A DNA stretch of 64,000 nt from Bacteroidales bacterium (GCA_017445755.1 JAFSSE010000027.1:1-64000); one strand, 5' to 3'; positions 7,892-17,604 are shown, counted from the first letter of the stretch. Numbers and translations: made by a program. Notes: generated from the sequence alone by a model not told the origin.

Positions 7892-8110
7892 ATCCCTCAC
7901 TCACCTTCGGGATTTGGCTTCGCTTCGCTCGCCACATCCCTGCCCGCCTGCGGCCATCGCCAATCCCTCACTCACCTTCGGGATTTCGTCGGGCTGCGCC
8001 GCTAATCCCTCACTCACCTTCGGGATTTCGTCGGGCTGCGCCGCTAATCCCTCACTCACCTTCGGGATTTGTCCGGCCTATGGCCGTCCACATCCCTGCC
8101 CGCCTGCGGC
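7892..8110 (+). repeat. Tandem 42-bp repeats containing the tRNA-Ser 3' end sequence
   Basis: ATCCCTCACTCACCTTCGGG begins at 7892, 7963, 8005 and 8047; the last three have an exact 42-bp period. Each unit holds the short inverted repeat ATCCC/GGGAT. The stretch CCACATCCCTGCCCGCCTGC also occurs twice (7932 and 8089). Fifteen bases of each unit (AATCCCTCACTCACC, or ATCCC onwards in the first) match the 3' end of the adjacent tRNA-Ser, but in opposite orientation to the tRNA. There are no unique spacers of constant length, so this is not a CRISPR array. Confidence 0.8.
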
Positions 8111-8130
8111 GGGCTTTGCAAACCGGCATC

Positions 8131-8167
8131 AAAAAAGCGCATTAGAGCAAGCTCTATGCGCTTTTTT
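8131..8167. terminator. Bidirectional terminator next to tRNA-Ser
   Basis: AAAAAAGCGCAT plus TAGAGC pairs with GCTCTA plus TGCGCTTTTTT, with a single bulged base. T-runs on both strands let it end tRNA transcription from the right and transcription from the left. Confidence 0.8.
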
Positions 8168-8179
8168 GCTACCGCTTTG

Positions 8180-8264
8180 CGGTGAGTGAGGGATTCGAAC
8201 CCCCGGTACGTTGCCGTACACCTGTTTTCGAGGCAGGCTCCTTCAACCACTCGGACAACTCACC
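8180..8264 (-). tRNA. tRNA-Ser(CGA)
   Basis: A class II tRNA with a long variable arm. The acceptor stem GGTGAGT pairs with ACTCACC, the discriminator is G as expected for serine, and CCA is not encoded. The anticodon loop reads CTCGAAA, giving anticodon CGA. The T-arm is GGGGGTTCGAATCCC. It is transcribed from the TACCTTTG box at 8276-8283 and ends at the hairpin 8131-8167. Confidence 0.95.
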
Positions 8265-8275
8265 CTTTTGAAATG

Positions 8276-8283
8276 CAAAGGTA
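8276..8283 (-). promoter_or_regulatory. -7 box for tRNA-Ser
   Basis: TACCTTTG on the reverse strand, 11 nt before the mature tRNA 5' end. Confidence 0.65.
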
Positions 8284-8443
8284 GTAAACTTTTTTTGTTT
8301 CTGTCCCAAAATAAGGGAAAAAGAATTTTAAAATAATTTAAAAAATAGTTATAAATAGGGATGCAAGTGGCAAATAATTTGCAGCGGATTTATCCGGTTT
8401 TTTGCGTGTGGGAGGAGTATTCGGAATTATGAAATTTTTTTAT

Positions 8444-8451
8444 TAAATTTG
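8444..8451 (+). promoter_or_regulatory. -7 box for pckA
   Basis: TAAATTTG, 48 nt before the pckA start, in an A+T-rich region with a palindrome (GCAAATAATTTGC) further upstream. Confidence 0.55.
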
Positions 8452-8499
8452 CGCGGCTTTAGAAAGTAATGTATAACATTTAAAATACTGATTTAATTT

Positions 8500-10116
8500 A
8501 TGGCACAAATTGATCTGACCAAGTACGGCATCAAGGGTGTGAAGGAAGTTCTTTACAACCCGACCTATGAGGTTCTTTACAACGAAGAGACGAAACCCGG
8601 TCTCGAGGGCTTTGACAAGGGACAGGTGACCGAGCTCGGTGCTATTAACGTCATGACAGGTATCTTTACCGGACGTTCTCCTAAGGACAAGTATATCGTC
8701 TATGACAAGACCACCAAGGAAGGTGCTCCCGGTGAGGTCTGGTGGACGACGGAAGGTTATCCGAATGACAACCACAAGATGAGCGAGAAGACCTGGAAAG
8801 TGGTTAAGAAACTCGCCCAGAAGCAGCTTTCCGGAAAACGCCTCTTTGTCGTCGACGGATTCTGCGGAACCCACAAGGACACCCGTATGAAGGTCCGTTT
8901 CATCGTCGAGGTTGCATGGCAGGCCCATTTCGTGACCAATATGTTCATCCGTCCTAAGACCCAGGCCGAATTCGACCAGGAGCCGGACTTCGTGGTCTAC
9001 TGCGCTTCCAAGGCGAAGGTTGAGAACTACAAGGAACTCGGCCTCAGGAGTGATACCTGCGTTGCGTTCAATGTAACCTCCAAGGAGCAGGTCATCCTCA
9101 ATACCTGGTACGGCGGCGAGATGAAGAAGGGTATGTTCTCCATGATGAACTACTTCCTCCCGCTTAAGGGCATGGCTTCCATGCACTGCTCGGCCAATAC
9201 CGACATGAACGGCGAGAACACCGCCATCTTCTTCGGCCTCTCCGGAACCGGCAAGACCACCCTTTCCACAGATCCGAAGCGTCTTCTGATCGGTGACGAC
9301 GAGCACGGCTGGGACAACAAGGGCGTATTCAACCTCGAAGGCGGTTGCTATGCCAAGGTCATCAAGCTTGACAAGGAGTCCGAACCCGATATCTACAATG
9401 CCATCCGTCGCGACGCCCTCCTCGAGAACGTTACCGTTGACAAGAACGGTAAGATTGACTTCAACGACAAGAGCGTTACCGAGAATACCCGTGTCTCCTA
9501 CCCGATCTATCATATCGAAAAGATCGTTCGTCCGGAGTCCCAGGGCCCTGCCGCAAAGCAGGTTATCTTCCTCTCCGCGGATGCCTTCGGCGTTCTTCCT
9601 CCGGTATCCATCCTGACTCCCGAGCAGACGAAGTACTACTTCCTCTCCGGCTTCACGGCCAAGCTTGCCGGTACCGAGCGTGGAATTACTGAGCCGACCC
9701 CGACCTTCTCCGCCTGCTTCGGCCAGGCCTTCCTTGAGCTCCACCCGACCAAGTACGCCGAGGAGCTTGTCAAGAAGATGAAGAAGAGCGGCGCCAAGGC
9801 CTACCTCGTAAATACCGGTTGGAACGGTACCGGAAAGCGTATCTCGATCCGTGACACCCGCGGTATCATTGACGCTATCCTCAACCACTCCATCGACGAG
9901 GCCCCGACCAAGAAGATCCCGTATTTCGACTTCGAGGTTCCGACCGCACTCGAGGGTGTGGATCCCGCAATCCTTGATCCTCGCGACACTTATGCAGATC
10001 CTGCACAGTGGGAAGAGAAGGCGAAGGACCTTGCGGCCCGCTTCATCAAGAACTTCCACAAGTACGAGTCAAACAAGGCCGGAAAGGCCCTTGTAAAGGC
10101 CGGCCCGAAGCTCTAA
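8500..10116 (+). CDS. pckA: Phosphoenolpyruvate carboxykinase (ATP)
   Basis: 538 residues, full length for the ATP-dependent family. The enzyme interconverts oxaloacetate plus ATP with phosphoenolpyruvate, CO2 and ADP. In fermentative Bacteroidales it mainly fixes CO2 towards oxaloacetate, succinate and propionate. Visible motifs are TGRSPKDK (57-64), the metal/substrate loop YGGEMKKG (204-211), the kinase-1a P-loop [11 protein letters not shown] (244-254) and the kinase-2 motif LIGDDEHGW (263-271). It stands alone between its own promoter and a strong terminator. It fits functionally with the methylmalonyl-CoA decarboxylase genes at the right end of the window. The long reverse frame opposite it is a codon-bias shadow. 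Confidence 0.97.
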   Translation: MAQIDLTKYGIKGVKEVLYNPTYEVLYNEETKPGLEGFDKGQVTELGAINVMTGIFTGRSPKDKYIVYDKTTKEGAPGEVWWTTEGYPNDNHKMSEKTWKVVKKLAQKQLSGKRLFVVDGFCGTHKDTRMKVRFIVEVAWQAHFVTNMFIRPKTQAEFDQEPDFVVYCASKAKVENYKELGLRSDTCVAFNVTSKEQVILNTWYGGEMKKGMFSMMNYFLPLKGMASMHCSANTDMNGENTAIFFGLSGTGKTTLSTDPKRLLIGDDEHGWDNKGVFNLEGGCYAKVIKLDKESEPDIYNAIRRDALLENVTVDKNGKIDFNDKSVTENTRVSYPIYHIEKIVRPESQGPAAKQVIFLSADAFGVLPPVSILTPEQTKYYFLSGFTAKLAGTERGITEPTPTFSACFGQAFLELHPTKYAEELVKKMKKSGAKAYLVNTGWNGTGKRISIRDTRGIIDAILNHSIDEAPTKKIPYFDFEVPTALEGVDPAILDPRDTYADPAQWEEKAKDLAARFIKNFHKYESNKAGKALVKAGPKL

Positions 10117-10130
10117 TTCGCTTCAATATT

Positions 10131-10171
10131 AAAAAGTCATCCTGCCCGTTTATGGGTAGGATGATTTTTTT
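10131..10171. terminator. Terminator between pckA and the converging operon
   Basis: TCATCCTGCCC pairs with GGGTAGGATGA with a short loop, flanked by AAAAA on the left and TTTTTTTATTT on the right, so it can serve both converging units. Confidence 0.85.
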
Positions 10172-10180
10172 ATTTATTCG

Positions 10181-11086
10181 TCAGCCCTTTATGGTAAGCC
10201 CGTCGAAGGCGGGAAGGACGGAAGATCTGATATGGCGTTTGCGGCAGAGTTCTTTCAGTTCGGCGGAGAAGCTCCGGTGCGGAGGAAAAGAGTGACTCAG
10301 GTGGGTGAGCCATGTGTGGGCGGCGCCGACCCTGTCGGCAAGCTCGAGCGCTTCATCCAGTGAAAAATGGGAATGGTGCGGGTGGTAACCGACGGTGTTG
10401 AGGGTCAGATGCTCCAGACCTTGAAGCTTTTCCATTTCTTCTTCCGGGAGCATGCTCATGTCTGTTATGTAGGCGATATCCCCAAACCGGAAGCCCAGGA
10501 CCGGCATTTTGTCATGGTAGCCCCGGATGGGGATTATGTTCGCATTCTCATGCGGGGCGGGGGAGACCGCATTGTCGGAAGGGACGAGGGTTCCGTCCGG
10601 CTTACGGTAGAAATACCCGACGTCATGGACCCACTCCAGATCGCCGGTTTCACCCGTTGGATCTACCCGGAAGGGGCGTTCGTCTATGAGGTGGACATGC
10701 CACTCCGGGGCTCCGGGGTACTTGTGGTCCGCAAAGGCGTAGGCGTAATCGTTTTTCAGGGTTTTCAGGACCGGTTCCTCGCAATAAATCTCGGCGGCTT
10801 TCCGGTCGATATAGTTGAGGGAGCGGACGTCGTCAAGCCCCCCTGTATGATCCTTGTGATTGTGGGTGAGGAGAATGGCGTCAAGGTGGGAGACACCCTC
10901 CCGGAGCATTTGCATCCGGAAATCGGGGCCCGCATCGACGAGGATGGTCATACCCTGGTATTTAACGAGGGCGGACGAGCGGAGGCGTTTGTCTTTCGGG
11001 GAGGAGGACTGGCACACCTCGCACTGGCAGCCGATAATCGGGACGCCCTGGGAAGTTCCGGTTCCGAGAAAAGTCAGTTCTGTCAT
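10181..11086 (-). CDS. PhnP-like metallo-beta-lactamase-fold phosphodiesterase
   Basis: 301 residues. The MBL metal motif THNHKDH is at 74-80, with DAGPDF at 51-56 and later metal ligands in AYITDMSML and HLSHSF. The N-terminus (FLGTGTSQGVPIIGCQCEVC) has the extra cysteines seen in PhnP, the phosphoribosyl 1,2-cyclic phosphate phosphodiesterase. No phosphonate genes are nearby, so the substrate may be another cyclic phosphate or nucleotide. It is the last gene of a four-gene operon and overlaps mtaB by 4 nt (ATGA). Fold and metal site are sure; the exact substrate is not. Confidence 0.85.
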   Translation of the reverse strand: MTELTFLGTGTSQGVPIIGCQCEVCQSSSPKDKRLRSSALVKYQGMTILVDAGPDFRMQMLREGVSHLDAILLTHNHKDHTGGLDDVRSLNYIDRKAAEIYCEEPVLKTLKNDYAYAFADHKYPGAPEWHVHLIDERPFRVDPTGETGDLEWVHDVGYFYRKPDGTLVPSDNAVSPAPHENANIIPIRGYHDKMPVLGFRFGDIAYITDMSMLPEEEMEKLQGLEHLTLNTVGYHPHHSHFSLDEALELADRVGAAHTWLTHLSHSFPPHRSFSAELKELCRKRHIRSSVLPAFDGLTIKG

Positions 11087-12330
11087 AAGGTAATCTCCTC
11101 AAGGGTATTGACAAGGGCGGGGTCATAAGGACGTTCCACCCTGATATAGTTTCCCGTGTATCCGCCCATGATACCGTCTTTTTCGCTGGACTCCCAGAGA
11201 ACCGTTTCGCGGATTCCCCGGTTGGCCTCAATGAACTCGGCATGGAGTCGGCCGGAGAGCTCTTCAAGTCGGGCTACGCGCTCGGTTTTAATGGAGTCGC
11301 GGACCTGGTCCGGCATTTTTGCGGCCCGCGTTCCGGGTCTTGGGGAAAACGGAAAGACATGGAGGAAGGCCGGATGGATCCTCTCTTCGAGGAAGCGGCA
11401 GGATTCTTCGAAAAGCTCATCGGTTTCGCCAGGGAGCCCGGCAATTACGTCAATTCCGAAAAAGACCTTCGGCTTCCCGGGTGCTTCCATCTTTTCTCGG
11501 ATCCGGTCTATCCGGGAGGCGAAAAGGGCTGTGTCATAACGGCGTCCCACCTTTTTCAGCATCATGTCCGTGCCGACCTGGAGGGGAATGTGGAAGTGGG
11601 GCTGGAATTTGGTCCCGGAGGCAATCCAGTCGATGATTTCATCGGTGAGAAGGTTCGGCTCTATCGATGAAATCCGGTACCGGTCGATTCCCTCTACCTC
11701 GTTCAGGGTCTTCAGAAGGTCCAGGAAGGACTCCCCGGTACTGCGGCCGAAATCTCCGGTGTTGACACCAGTGAGAACAACCTCCCGGATACCGTTGGCG
11801 GCGATTTCTTCGGCGCTTCGCCGGCACTCGCAAATCGGCAGGTTCCGGCTCCGCCCTCTCGCGAAAGGAACGGTACAGTAGGCGCAGAAATTATCGCAGC
11901 CGTCCTGGACCTTCAGGAAGGAACGGGTGCGTTCCCCTGAGGAATAGGCGGGAAGAATGGGCTCCCAGGTTTTGTCCGGTACAGGGTTTCCGAAGGCGGC
12001 CTCAAGAAGGTCCGGGACTATCCTGGCTTTCTCATTCGCCCCATAAACGGCATAGACCCCTTCTATTGCCATTATTTCCTCTTTTTTCAGTTCGGCATAA
12101 CAGCCGGTTACGATTATCCTGGCTTTGGGAGCGGTCTTATGGGCCCTCCGGATGAAGCCGCGGGATTTCTGCTCGGCATGGGTGGTGACGGCGCAGGTAT
12201 TTACAAGGTAGTAATCGGCCTCGCTGCTCCAGGGAACGATTTCGAAACCGCCCTTTGCGAGCCCTCTTTCGTAGGTTGAGGTCTCCGCATAATTGAGCTT
12301 GCAGCCGAGGGTTGTCAGTGCTATTTTCAT
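11083..12330 (-). CDS. mtaB: tRNA t6A37 methylthiotransferase MtaB
   Basis: 415 residues from MKIALTTLGCKLNYAET; an upstream ATG would add 21 residues inside the previous gene and is unlikely. MtaB is a radical-SAM enzyme that converts t6A37 in tRNA into ms2t6A37. It has the three UPF0004 cluster cysteines at 10, 46 and 77 and the radical-SAM triad CDNFCAYC at 145-152. GVNTGDFG and LLTDEIIDWIA follow as expected, and the C-terminal TRAM-like part ends YIRVERPYDP. It overlaps both neighbours by 4 nt. tsaD, which makes the t6A substrate, lies just beyond the other end of the same operon. Confidence 0.93.
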   Translation of the reverse strand: MKIALTTLGCKLNYAETSTYERGLAKGGFEIVPWSSEADYYLVNTCAVTTHAEQKSRGFIRRAHKTAPKARIIVTGCYAELKKEEIMAIEGVYAVYGANEKARIVPDLLEAAFGNPVPDKTWEPILPAYSSGERTRSFLKVQDGCDNFCAYCTVPFARGRSRNLPICECRRSAEEIAANGIREVVLTGVNTGDFGRSTGESFLDLLKTLNEVEGIDRYRISSIEPNLLTDEIIDWIASGTKFQPHFHIPLQVGTDMMLKKVGRRYDTALFASRIDRIREKMEAPGKPKVFFGIDVIAGLPGETDELFEESCRFLEERIHPAFLHVFPFSPRPGTRAAKMPDQVRDSIKTERVARLEELSGRLHAEFIEANRGIRETVLWESSEKDGIMGGYTGNYIRVERPYDPALVNTLEEITL

Positions 12331-13031
12331 GACTGCGCGAGAAGGAGGAAGACGCAGGGACGTTTCCCGATAATGAGGTTCTCCTTTTTCCATGAGCCGA
12401 TGGACCGGGTTTTAAGGAATGCGTCCGGCATGGTCAGGTTTGCTGCGACCGTAAGAAGGGTCTTCGGGCTGCAGCAGCGGAGAAGGTCCTTAAACATCGC
12501 GTCGTTGCGGTAGGGGGTCTCGATGAAAATCTGGGTCTGGGAGAGCGTGGCGGAAGATTTTTCTATTTTCCGGATGGCCGCCGCACGCTCTTCCGGCTTT
12601 ACCGGAAGGTAGCCGTGAAAGGCGAAGGACTGACCGTTCAGTCCGGATCCCATCAGGGCAAGCATCAGGGAGGAAGGCCCGACGAGGGGAACGACTTCTA
12701 TCCCGTTCCGATGGCAGAGGTCCACCAGGCGGGCTCCCGGATCGGCGACAGCGGGTAGTCCGGCCTCGCTTATGAGACCGACATCTCCCTTGCTGAAAAG
12801 AGGGAGGAGGGCCTCGGTCTCGGCTTCGGAGGTATGCTCGTTGAGTTCATGGAATTCCAGCTCCTGGATATGGCCTTTCAGCCCTATCCGGGAGAGGTAT
12901 CGGCGGGCCGTCCGCGTTTCTTCCACGACGAAGGTACTTAGTCCACGGGCTGTTTCGAGGACGTATCCGGGAATTACTTCCGCGGGTTCGTTGTCCCCGA
13001 GAGGGGCTGGGATGAGGTATAGTCTGCTCAT
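12327..13031 (-). CDS. SAM-dependent methyltransferase, short RsmI-like
   Basis: 234 residues of the tetrapyrrole-methylase/RsmI superfamily: YLIPAPLGD, FVVEETRTARRYL, GDVGLISEAGLPAVADPGARLV and a PLVGPSSLMLALMGSGLNGQ loop. RsmI makes the 2'-O-methyl mark on C1402 of 16S rRNA. This shorter Bacteroidales variant lacks the usual RsmI N-terminal GTLYVVATPIGN text and the C-terminal domain, so the target may differ. It overlaps tamB upstream and mtaB downstream by 4 nt each, which points to translational coupling. Confidence 0.85.
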   Translation of the reverse strand: MSRLYLIPAPLGDNEPAEVIPGYVLETARGLSTFVVEETRTARRYLSRIGLKGHIQELEFHELNEHTSEAETEALLPLFSKGDVGLISEAGLPAVADPGARLVDLCHRNGIEVVPLVGPSSLMLALMGSGLNGQSFAFHGYLPVKPEERAAAIRKIEKSSATLSQTQIFIETPYRNDAMFKDLLRCCSPKTLLTVAANLTMPDAFLKTRSIGSWKKENLIIGKRPCVFLLLAQS

Positions 13032-16000
13032 TGTGAAATCACGTTTTTAACGGTTCCCGTCGAATCGACCTGGATTGTGATCTTCCCTTCGGGAGTCTCC
13101 TGGTCACGGTTTCTGCGGGAGCGGAAGAGGTTCCGGAAGAACTCCTTGAAGGTGTTGAATTCCCGCTGGATAGAGAAGCCGACACCGTTTCGCTGGCTGT
13201 TGTCGAGGTAGCTCGTATATTGGTCTGCAGAGTGGGAGAAGGCCTTCAGGCGGAAGGTGCCGCCCTTGTCAATCTTATACTCCACGTCTATGTCCCCGAC
13301 AACGTCCTCCGTCGCCGTCCCGGCCGCCGTAGTCCGGTTCCCTATGTTTCCGTTCACTACAATCCTGTTGTTGAACAGCTGGGTGGAAAGGGCGACGTCA
13401 AAGAGGGAAGAGCCGCTCTCGGTTTCACTGTAGTTGAGTCCGAGGTCCAGCGGAATCTCCAGCATGTCCATGATATTGTTCAGCTGCCCGGCCATGATAT
13501 TCGAGACATTGCTGTAAAGCATGTCGGAGGAGGTGTTTATGATACCGGACTCCTCGTCCGGCAGGAAATTGCCGGCTATCAGCAGGTAGATGAACTGTTT
13601 CTGGATCTTGTCTTCGGTGTTGAGGGCCGTCCTTACGATGGACTGGGTGCTCGGGTCGAGGTCCGGGATGTCAATGCTGAAGGAAATCTGGGGATTGCTC
13701 AGCTTGTCGGTGATATTTACCCCGCACTCGACGGTTCGGCGGGTCGTAGCGGCGTTTTCATCGGAGATGAGATTCGCCAGCGAGGTCTTCAGGGTATAGA
13801 GGGCGTCGATGTCGAGTTCCGTGTCCATTAGTCCTCCGTTGAAACGCAGGGAACTGCCGTTTTGGATTGTCATGTTCCTGGAAACCAGCCCCATGGCGGA
13901 GACGTTGAGGTTTCCGGAGGTAATTCCGTAGTCGCCGTTGATGGTGAACAGTCCTTCGGGAGTGCGGCTTTCGAGGACGATGTCGCCGTTACCCTGGGCC
14001 GAAATCGTATTGCCCGTTCCGGCTCCGAGATCTAGATAGACAGTCGCATCCGGGGTTGCCTCGATTCCAACCCGCACCGTGAAGCGGCCGACTTTCTGAC
14101 CGACCGAGGTGATCTTTGCGACCATGGCCTCATAAGGGTCTTCGATCTCCTCCTCTGTCGGCTGCCAGAAGGTCAGGATATCGGACGCGCCGCTGCTCTT
14201 GGTGCCGCTCAGGGGGATGTGGATATTGCCGTCCTTGACGGTCCTGGCGTTTATCGAGAGCAGGATGTCGTCGAAGGGCCCTTTTATGGATACGGCTCCG
14301 TCGGCGTAGAGTTTCCCGAAGAATGGACGTTTTTCGGCTACGCTTCCGAGGTCTATAGCCAGGAGGTTGTGGATACCCGTTATGTCGATATCGAGGGCGG
14401 GGACTCCTGCGAAGGAGATTCCACCGCCGAGGACGCCTCTGCCGTCGATACCGTCGGAGACGGCGTCGTCGAGGAAGCGGAGTCCGCTGCGGTCGAGGGA
14501 TACGGGTCCGTTCACAAGGTAAGTTACACCGGTATAGTCGATTCCGATTCTTCCGTCGCGTATTTCAAGGGACTCGCTCCCGAGTTTCAGGGAGTCGAGC
14601 GTTCCGCCGGCGTGGACCCTCCCGCTGAGCTCTCCGTCGAATTCCGAGAAGACATCCTTCAGCATCGGGGCGGCATAGCCGAGCCGGAAGGCGTTGAGGG
14701 AGGCGTCGGCAGATATTTCCCGGGTCGAGGGCTTCAGGAAGCCGTCCACCCTGATATTGGTCGTATCGGAAAACTCATTTCCGACTATGAGGTCGAAGCG
14801 TTCCGCCGCCTCGTTCCATGCGCTTTCAAGGTGAAGAGTCCCCAGCGGAATGCCGCCAAGGGCGGATTCATCGGCAGAGAGGGAGGCGAGGAGGCCAATG
14901 TTCGGTTTTGTGGGGGAGGTCAGGAGGGCTGAGCCGGAGGCGAGACCCCTGAGATCCAAATCCTTCCCGAGGAGGGAGTTAAGGACCGAGATGTCGAATT
15001 TTTGTACGCCGAGGGTCAGGGTATCTGTCCTGGAAGGGGAAATTCCTCCGTCGAGGGTCAGCAGCTGGCCGTTGTTCGAAGCGTGGAAGTTGTTTACGTG
15101 GACATCTCCTCCACGGATGGAGCACTCGTCGGACTGTAAGGTCCAGAGCTCTTTCTGGAAGCGGATAACTGAAGGCAGGGCCTGGGCGGTCAGTATGAGG
15201 TCCTTATTCCGGTCGCGGGCGATGCCTCCGCTCAGCCGGATGTCTCCCATCTGGTCCGGACTGTTTCCATAGCTTACCCCGGCTTCGATATTGTCGTCGT
15301 CGGCAAAGATGCTTCCCTTTCCGTTCTTGACCCGGATATCTCCAATGCTGATTTCAGAACATGTAAAGGCCCCTTCCAGGGCGGTTCCCTCATTGGTTAT
15401 AGATATGTCGATGTCCTTCAGGTATTTGTCGTGGAAAGCCAGCCGCTGGGATGCGATGCGTCCGTCGAGACGGCCGTTTTCGGTGATTTTCAACTTCATG
15501 TTCGTGTTCTCGGCGATATAGGCGCCGGGGGCAACGAAGGCCAGAACGTCCCGAAGGTCATGGATCTTGAAGTTGAGGTCATATCTGGTGGGGTCCCATT
15601 TCCCGGCAGGGACCTTGAGCAGGGAAGGCAGCTCCCTGTAAACGGTCAGCCGCAGAAGGTCACTCAGGAAGGAACTGACCGGCTTCGGACTGATATAGGT
15701 GCCGTCCGCGAAACTCGACTGGAAGCGGAAGCGGTTTATGTCGTCGTTGGCATGTGAGGTGATGGAGATGTCCCCGATATTGTACCGTCCGGCGCTGTTT
15801 TCCAGGATAACGTCGGAAACGAGGATGTCCCCGAGGATATCCTTCCCCTCAACCGACATGAAGTTGGCATCCGCCTTCAGGGAGACCCGGGACTTGCCGC
15901 GGCGGTCCAGGTGGAGGGCGTTGAGGTCCGCATAACCGAGGTTTGCGTAGAACTGGTAGGCGGCGTTGCTGGTAGTGGACGAGAGGTTGAAAAGACCCTC

Positions 16001-17590
16001 GAACATGAAGTTGAGGTTCGGGTCATTGCATACCAGCCGCCCGTCGAAGGCGCTGTTGGAATAGGATCCGAGGGCCCGTATTCCGGTATAGTCATAGCCG
16101 AGGAGCCCAAGGCGGGAGATGCTGAGCGAACGTATGTCCGCGGTGACATTATCCCCGTCCAGAGAGCAACCGAGGTCGGCCTCGAGGGTCAGTTTCCCGA
16201 CTTCGCTCTGGCCGAGTATCTTTCCGAGGTAGAGGTTTTCGGTGGCGACTTTTCCGTTGATGAGTATGGGCCGTTCGGAATCCACGGCATTCCTTATGTC
16301 CGCGTCGGCATCTACGCTTCCCAGCCGCTCAGAGAAGAGCTTTCCGTTGAAATGGAGACGGTTTACCGGGCCGCTTGCACTTCCCTTGAAGTGGATGCCT
16401 TCCCCGGGGGCGAAGGAACTTAGGTCAATGTCCTCGTTCGGAGCCCACTCTTTAATCAGCTTCCCGAGCCCTTCCGTCGTAAAGGAAAGGTCGGGAATCC
16501 GGACATTGGTATACATGCCGTATGCGTCCGGCAGTCCCGTGACGCTGAGGGACGAGGTGAGGGAAACGCCGCTTCCTTCGTCCAGGAAGGAGAGTTTCTC
16601 GATTTTAAGGTCATTTATGTAGCCGTCGACTTCTGCTGTGAGCCGGGGACGGAAGGTGTTCCCCTTAAGCTCCGGAACAAACCAGGCAAGCGTCTGGAAG
16701 TCCAGGACCGAGGAAGCGATTTTCGCCTGGATGCGAACCTCTGAAAGAATGTCCTTGAGGGCTTCAAGGTCCCTGTATGAGAAGCGGAGCTGGGGAACCC
16801 GGACATCGCTGAGGTCGTCCACAAGATGCAGTCCGGTCATCTTTGTTTCCGTCGCTCCGAACTTCATGTACCCTTCGGCGTAGAACGTGCATCCGGATTT
16901 GTCGGTCGCAAGGAGTTCGTCCGCTGAAAATGAGAAACAGTGGTCGTGGAGGCGGAACCCGTGTGCTTTCAGGGATATGGCAAGGTCGAGGTCGTTGAAG
17001 TCGACGGCATCCGCGGGAGTCTCCTTTCCCTTGCTGAGCATCCGAAGCCGCCCTGGGTAGTTTATGAGGCGGAACCGGAAGTCGTCCACGGAAATCCTGG
17101 CTATGTCTGCGACATCCCCGGTTATCCCTTTCTTGTTCTCCGGATTCAGTCCGAAAATGCGGCTGAGATTGGTCGTGGTCTCCCTAATGCCCGAGTGTGA
17201 GGGCTCGACGGTCAGGTACAGTTTCATCCCGTGGGCCCTTACCCTGTGGAAATGGAGGCCGGAATTCCCGAAAATACTGAAGGGAGAAAGGGTTACGGAA
17301 ATATGGTTGATTGAAGCGAGGGTGTCGATACGGGGGAGTCCCGTGCCGTCATGGTCGGAATAAGGATAGCGGTCAATGATAACTACGTCATTGAGTACCA
17401 CTGCGTTGAAGGGCGACATGGCAACGGATCCGACCTTCAGATCCCCGTCTATGCTGTTCCGGAATTTGTATAGGACGCGGTCCATGACCTTGGTCTGGAC
17501 GGAAGGCGACTGCACGGCGATTCCCGCACCCAAAATCATGAGTACGATGAGGGCCAGGACTATCCCGAGTATTTTCAGCGCCTTTTTCAC
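13028..17590 (-). CDS. tamB: TamB-like inner-membrane/periplasm assembly protein
   Basis: 1520 residues with one N-terminal membrane helix (ILGIVLALIVLMILGAGIAV) and a very long periplasmic part of repeated beta strands. The C-terminal 300-400 residues match the TamB (DUF490) domain in pattern (GDIVLESRTPEGLFTINGDYGI; TELDIDALYTLKT; IDIPDLDP; FLPDEESGIINTSSDMLYSNVSNIMAGQLNNIM). TamB-type proteins bridge the inner and outer membranes and help lipid transport or barrel assembly. The start codon is GTG at 17590, only 6 nt after a TATTTTTG box (17597-17604), so the mRNA could be leaderless. It is the first gene of the tamB-rsmI-like-mtaB-phnP-like operon. Confidence 0.9.
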   Translation of the reverse strand: MKKALKILGIVLALIVLMILGAGIAVQSPSVQTKVMDRVLYKFRNSIDGDLKVGSVAMSPFNAVVLNDVVIIDRYPYSDHDGTGLPRIDTLASINHISVTLSPFSIFGNSGLHFHRVRAHGMKLYLTVEPSHSGIRETTTNLSRIFGLNPENKKGITGDVADIARISVDDFRFRLINYPGRLRMLSKGKETPADAVDFNDLDLAISLKAHGFRLHDHCFSFSADELLATDKSGCTFYAEGYMKFGATETKMTGLHLVDDLSDVRVPQLRFSYRDLEALKDILSEVRIQAKIASSVLDFQTLAWFVPELKGNTFRPRLTAEVDGYINDLKIEKLSFLDEGSGVSLTSSLSVTGLPDAYGMYTNVRIPDLSFTTEGLGKLIKEWAPNEDIDLSSFAPGEGIHFKGSASGPVNRLHFNGKLFSERLGSVDADADIRNAVDSERPILINGKVATENLYLGKILGQSEVGKLTLEADLGCSLDGDNVTADIRSLSISRLGLLGYDYTGIRALGSYSNSAFDGRLVCNDPNLNFMFEGLFNLSSTTSNAAYQFYANLGYADLNALHLDRRGKSRVSLKADANFMSVEGKDILGDILVSDVILENSAGRYNIGDISITSHANDDINRFRFQSSFADGTYISPKPVSSFLSDLLRLTVYRELPSLLKVPAGKWDPTRYDLNFKIHDLRDVLAFVAPGAYIAENTNMKLKITENGRLDGRIASQRLAFHDKYLKDIDISITNEGTALEGAFTCSEISIGDIRVKNGKGSIFADDDNIEAGVSYGNSPDQMGDIRLSGGIARDRNKDLILTAQALPSVIRFQKELWTLQSDECSIRGGDVHVNNFHASNNGQLLTLDGGISPSRTDTLTLGVQKFDISVLNSLLGKDLDLRGLASGSALLTSPTKPNIGLLASLSADESALGGIPLGTLHLESAWNEAAERFDLIVGNEFSDTTNIRVDGFLKPSTREISADASLNAFRLGYAAPMLKDVFSEFDGELSGRVHAGGTLDSLKLGSESLEIRDGRIGIDYTGVTYLVNGPVSLDRSGLRFLDDAVSDGIDGRGVLGGGISFAGVPALDIDITGIHNLLAIDLGSVAEKRPFFGKLYADGAVSIKGPFDDILLSINARTVKDGNIHIPLSGTKSSGASDILTFWQPTEEEIEDPYEAMVAKITSVGQKVGRFTVRVGIEATPDATVYLDLGAGTGNTISAQGNGDIVLESRTPEGLFTINGDYGITSGNLNVSAMGLVSRNMTIQNGSSLRFNGGLMDTELDIDALYTLKTSLANLISDENAATTRRTVECGVNITDKLSNPQISFSIDIPDLDPSTQSIVRTALNTEDKIQKQFIYLLIAGNFLPDEESGIINTSSDMLYSNVSNIMAGQLNNIMDMLEIPLDLGLNYSETESGSSLFDVALSTQLFNNRIVVNGNIGNRTTAAGTATEDVVGDIDVEYKIDKGGTFRLKAFSHSADQYTSYLDNSQRNGVGFSIQREFNTFKEFFRNLFRSRRNRDQETPEGKITIQVDSTGTVKNVISQ

Positions 17591-17596
17591 AATCTA

Positions 17597-17604
17597 CAAA
17601 AATA
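17597..17604 (-). promoter_or_regulatory. -7 box very close to the tamB start
   Basis: TATTTTTG on the reverse strand, followed by TAGATT and then the GTG start codon. Bacteroidales transcription usually begins about 6-8 nt after this box, which is at the start codon itself. No clear -33 element. Confidence 0.4.

Noticed and set aside
7892-8110. Tandem repeats as a CRISPR array
   Set aside because: The three 42-bp units follow each other with no unique spacers, and no cas genes are near.
1698-8264. Classic tRNA-Ser attachment site of an integrated island
   Set aside because: The repeated 15 bases are inverted relative to the tRNA, no integrase is present, and the tandem copies do not fit a single attL/attR pair. 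Kept only as an open question.
8443-10059. 538-residue reverse ORF opposite pckA
   Set aside because: It mirrors the strong codon bias of pckA, has no recognisable domain and no promoter.
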